Below are positions 5,272 to 5,769 of a stretch of DNA of 5,769 bases, piece after piece. The notes beneath the pieces were generated by a model. It was not told the origin of the DNA and did not search any database. It was given only the letters and a program-made list of their open reading frames with translations. Source of the stretch: an uncultured Flavobacteriales bacterium. Its GTDB lineage: Bacteria; Bacteroidota; Bacteroidia; Flavobacteriales; Vicingaceae. The translations under genes and the position numbers were made by a program. The stretch spans positions 1 through 5,769 of the forward strand of contig CAJXFJ010000133.1 in assembly GCA_913052515.1 (NCBI GenBank), given 5' to 3'. Within the stretch, counting starts at the first letter, position 1; each line of letters begins with the position of its first letter.

Positions 5272-5769
5272 ATGAAATTAGATAAGAACATAGAAAACTT
5301 ACAAGGCTACATGGCAAATCAGTTATGGCTAGTTGAAGGTGAAAAAATACATGAGGTTGAGGTGCCTGGTGAAGGAAATATGAATTTTACCTTGCGCTTA
5401 AAAACCAATCAACGTTCGGTAATCATAAAGCAAAGTCGAGCGTATGTTGAAAAATACCCACAAGTTGCTGCTCCTAAAAAGCGAGCGCTTATGGAGGCGG
5501 CTTTCTATCAAGAAATTTGTAAAAGTGAGAAGTTGAAAGCGCAAATGCCAAGTTTAATTGCCGTAGATGAAGATAACTCCATTCTTCTAATGGAAGATTT
5601 GGGTGCGGGATCAGATTATACTTCTATCTATAAAGATGGTGTAGAAATGAATGAAACCGACCTGCTAAAATTGATGGACTTTACGGCTGAATTACACAAT
5701 AGCTTCAAAGCTGATCAAACAGAAAAGCCGATTCGAAACCGTGAAATGCGGAAGCTGAATCACGAGCAC
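5272..5769 (+). CDS. MtnK-like APH-fold sugar kinase, 3'-truncated by window edge
   Basis: The frame runs open from ATG 5272 to the last base, giving 166 residues, about half the length of a typical methylthioribose kinase or APH-family enzyme (350-400). Visible elements of the N-lobe are the glycine-rich loop VPGEGNMNF (31-39), the ATP lysine K53 in VIIKQSRAYVEKYP (50-63), a likely paired acidic residue E75 in ALMEAAFY (72-79) and the hinge LLMEDLG (105-111). GxGNxN, IIKQ-x-x-x-Y and MEDL are the pattern of S-methyl-5-thioribose kinase (MtnK), which uses ATP to phosphorylate a 5-substituted ribose at C1. The catalytic HGD and metal-binding segments would lie beyond the window, so activity cannot be judged. 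It follows the nucleoside hydrolase by 49 nt on the same strand, fitting use of that enzyme's sugar product. Alternatives are a choline- or homoserine-type kinase of the same fold, but the MtnK motifs fit better. It is too early to assign the mtnK symbol. Confidence 0.75.
   Translation, partial: MKLDKNIENLQGYMANQLWLVEGEKIHEVEVPGEGNMNFTLRLKTNQRSVIIKQSRAYVEKYPQVAAPKKRALMEAAFYQEICKSEKLKAQMPSLIAVDEDNSILLMEDLGAGSDYTSIYKDGVEMNETDLLKLMDFTAELHNSFKADQTEKPIRNREMRKLNHEH

Overview
The window is AT-rich. Its start sites lack clear Shine-Dalgarno sequences, and its proteins look like those of Bacteroidota: a DUF2064 glycosyltransferase with a long C-terminal tail and a substrate-binding protein made as a lipoprotein. 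A member of the Bacteroidota (Flavobacteriia or Cytophagia type) is the best guess. No rRNA or other marker is present to narrow this down. All recognised genes are on the + strand.

Layout. (1) Positions 2-577 hold the 3' part of a DUF2064/TIGR04282-type glycosyltransferase, a family whose name links it to arsenosugar biosynthesis clusters. (2) Positions 578-661 are a short non-coding gap. (3) Positions 662-4209 hold a complete, tightly packed ABC transporter of the YnjBCD type: a lipoprotein solute-binding protein, two separate permeases and an ATPase. The first two junctions overlap by exactly 11 nt, and the last has stop and start abutting (TAAATG). (4) Positions 4210-4310 are a gap holding a doubtful 30-codon ORF and an AT-rich leader. 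(5) Positions 4311-5222 hold a divergent nucleoside hydrolase of the IUNH fold. (6) Positions 5223-5271 contain a near copy of the same leader. (7) From 5272 to the window end lies the N-terminal half of an APH-fold small-molecule kinase that resembles methylthioribose kinase (MtnK). There is no gene-free stretch over 300 bases.

How the genes may work together (inference). A nucleoside hydrolase followed by an MtnK-like kinase is the logic of 5'-modified nucleoside processing: cleave the base from a 5'-substituted ribonucleoside, then phosphorylate the freed 5-substituted ribose at C1. Candidate substrates are 5'-methylthioadenosine, 5'-deoxyadenosine (a radical SAM by-product) and 5'-deoxy-5'-dimethylarsinoyl-adenosine, the arsenosugar precursor. 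The TIGR04282-type gene at the left edge makes the last idea worth testing. The transporter could carry a related solute, but its substrate cannot be read from the sequence. No phage, IS element, CRISPR array, tRNA or rRNA was seen.
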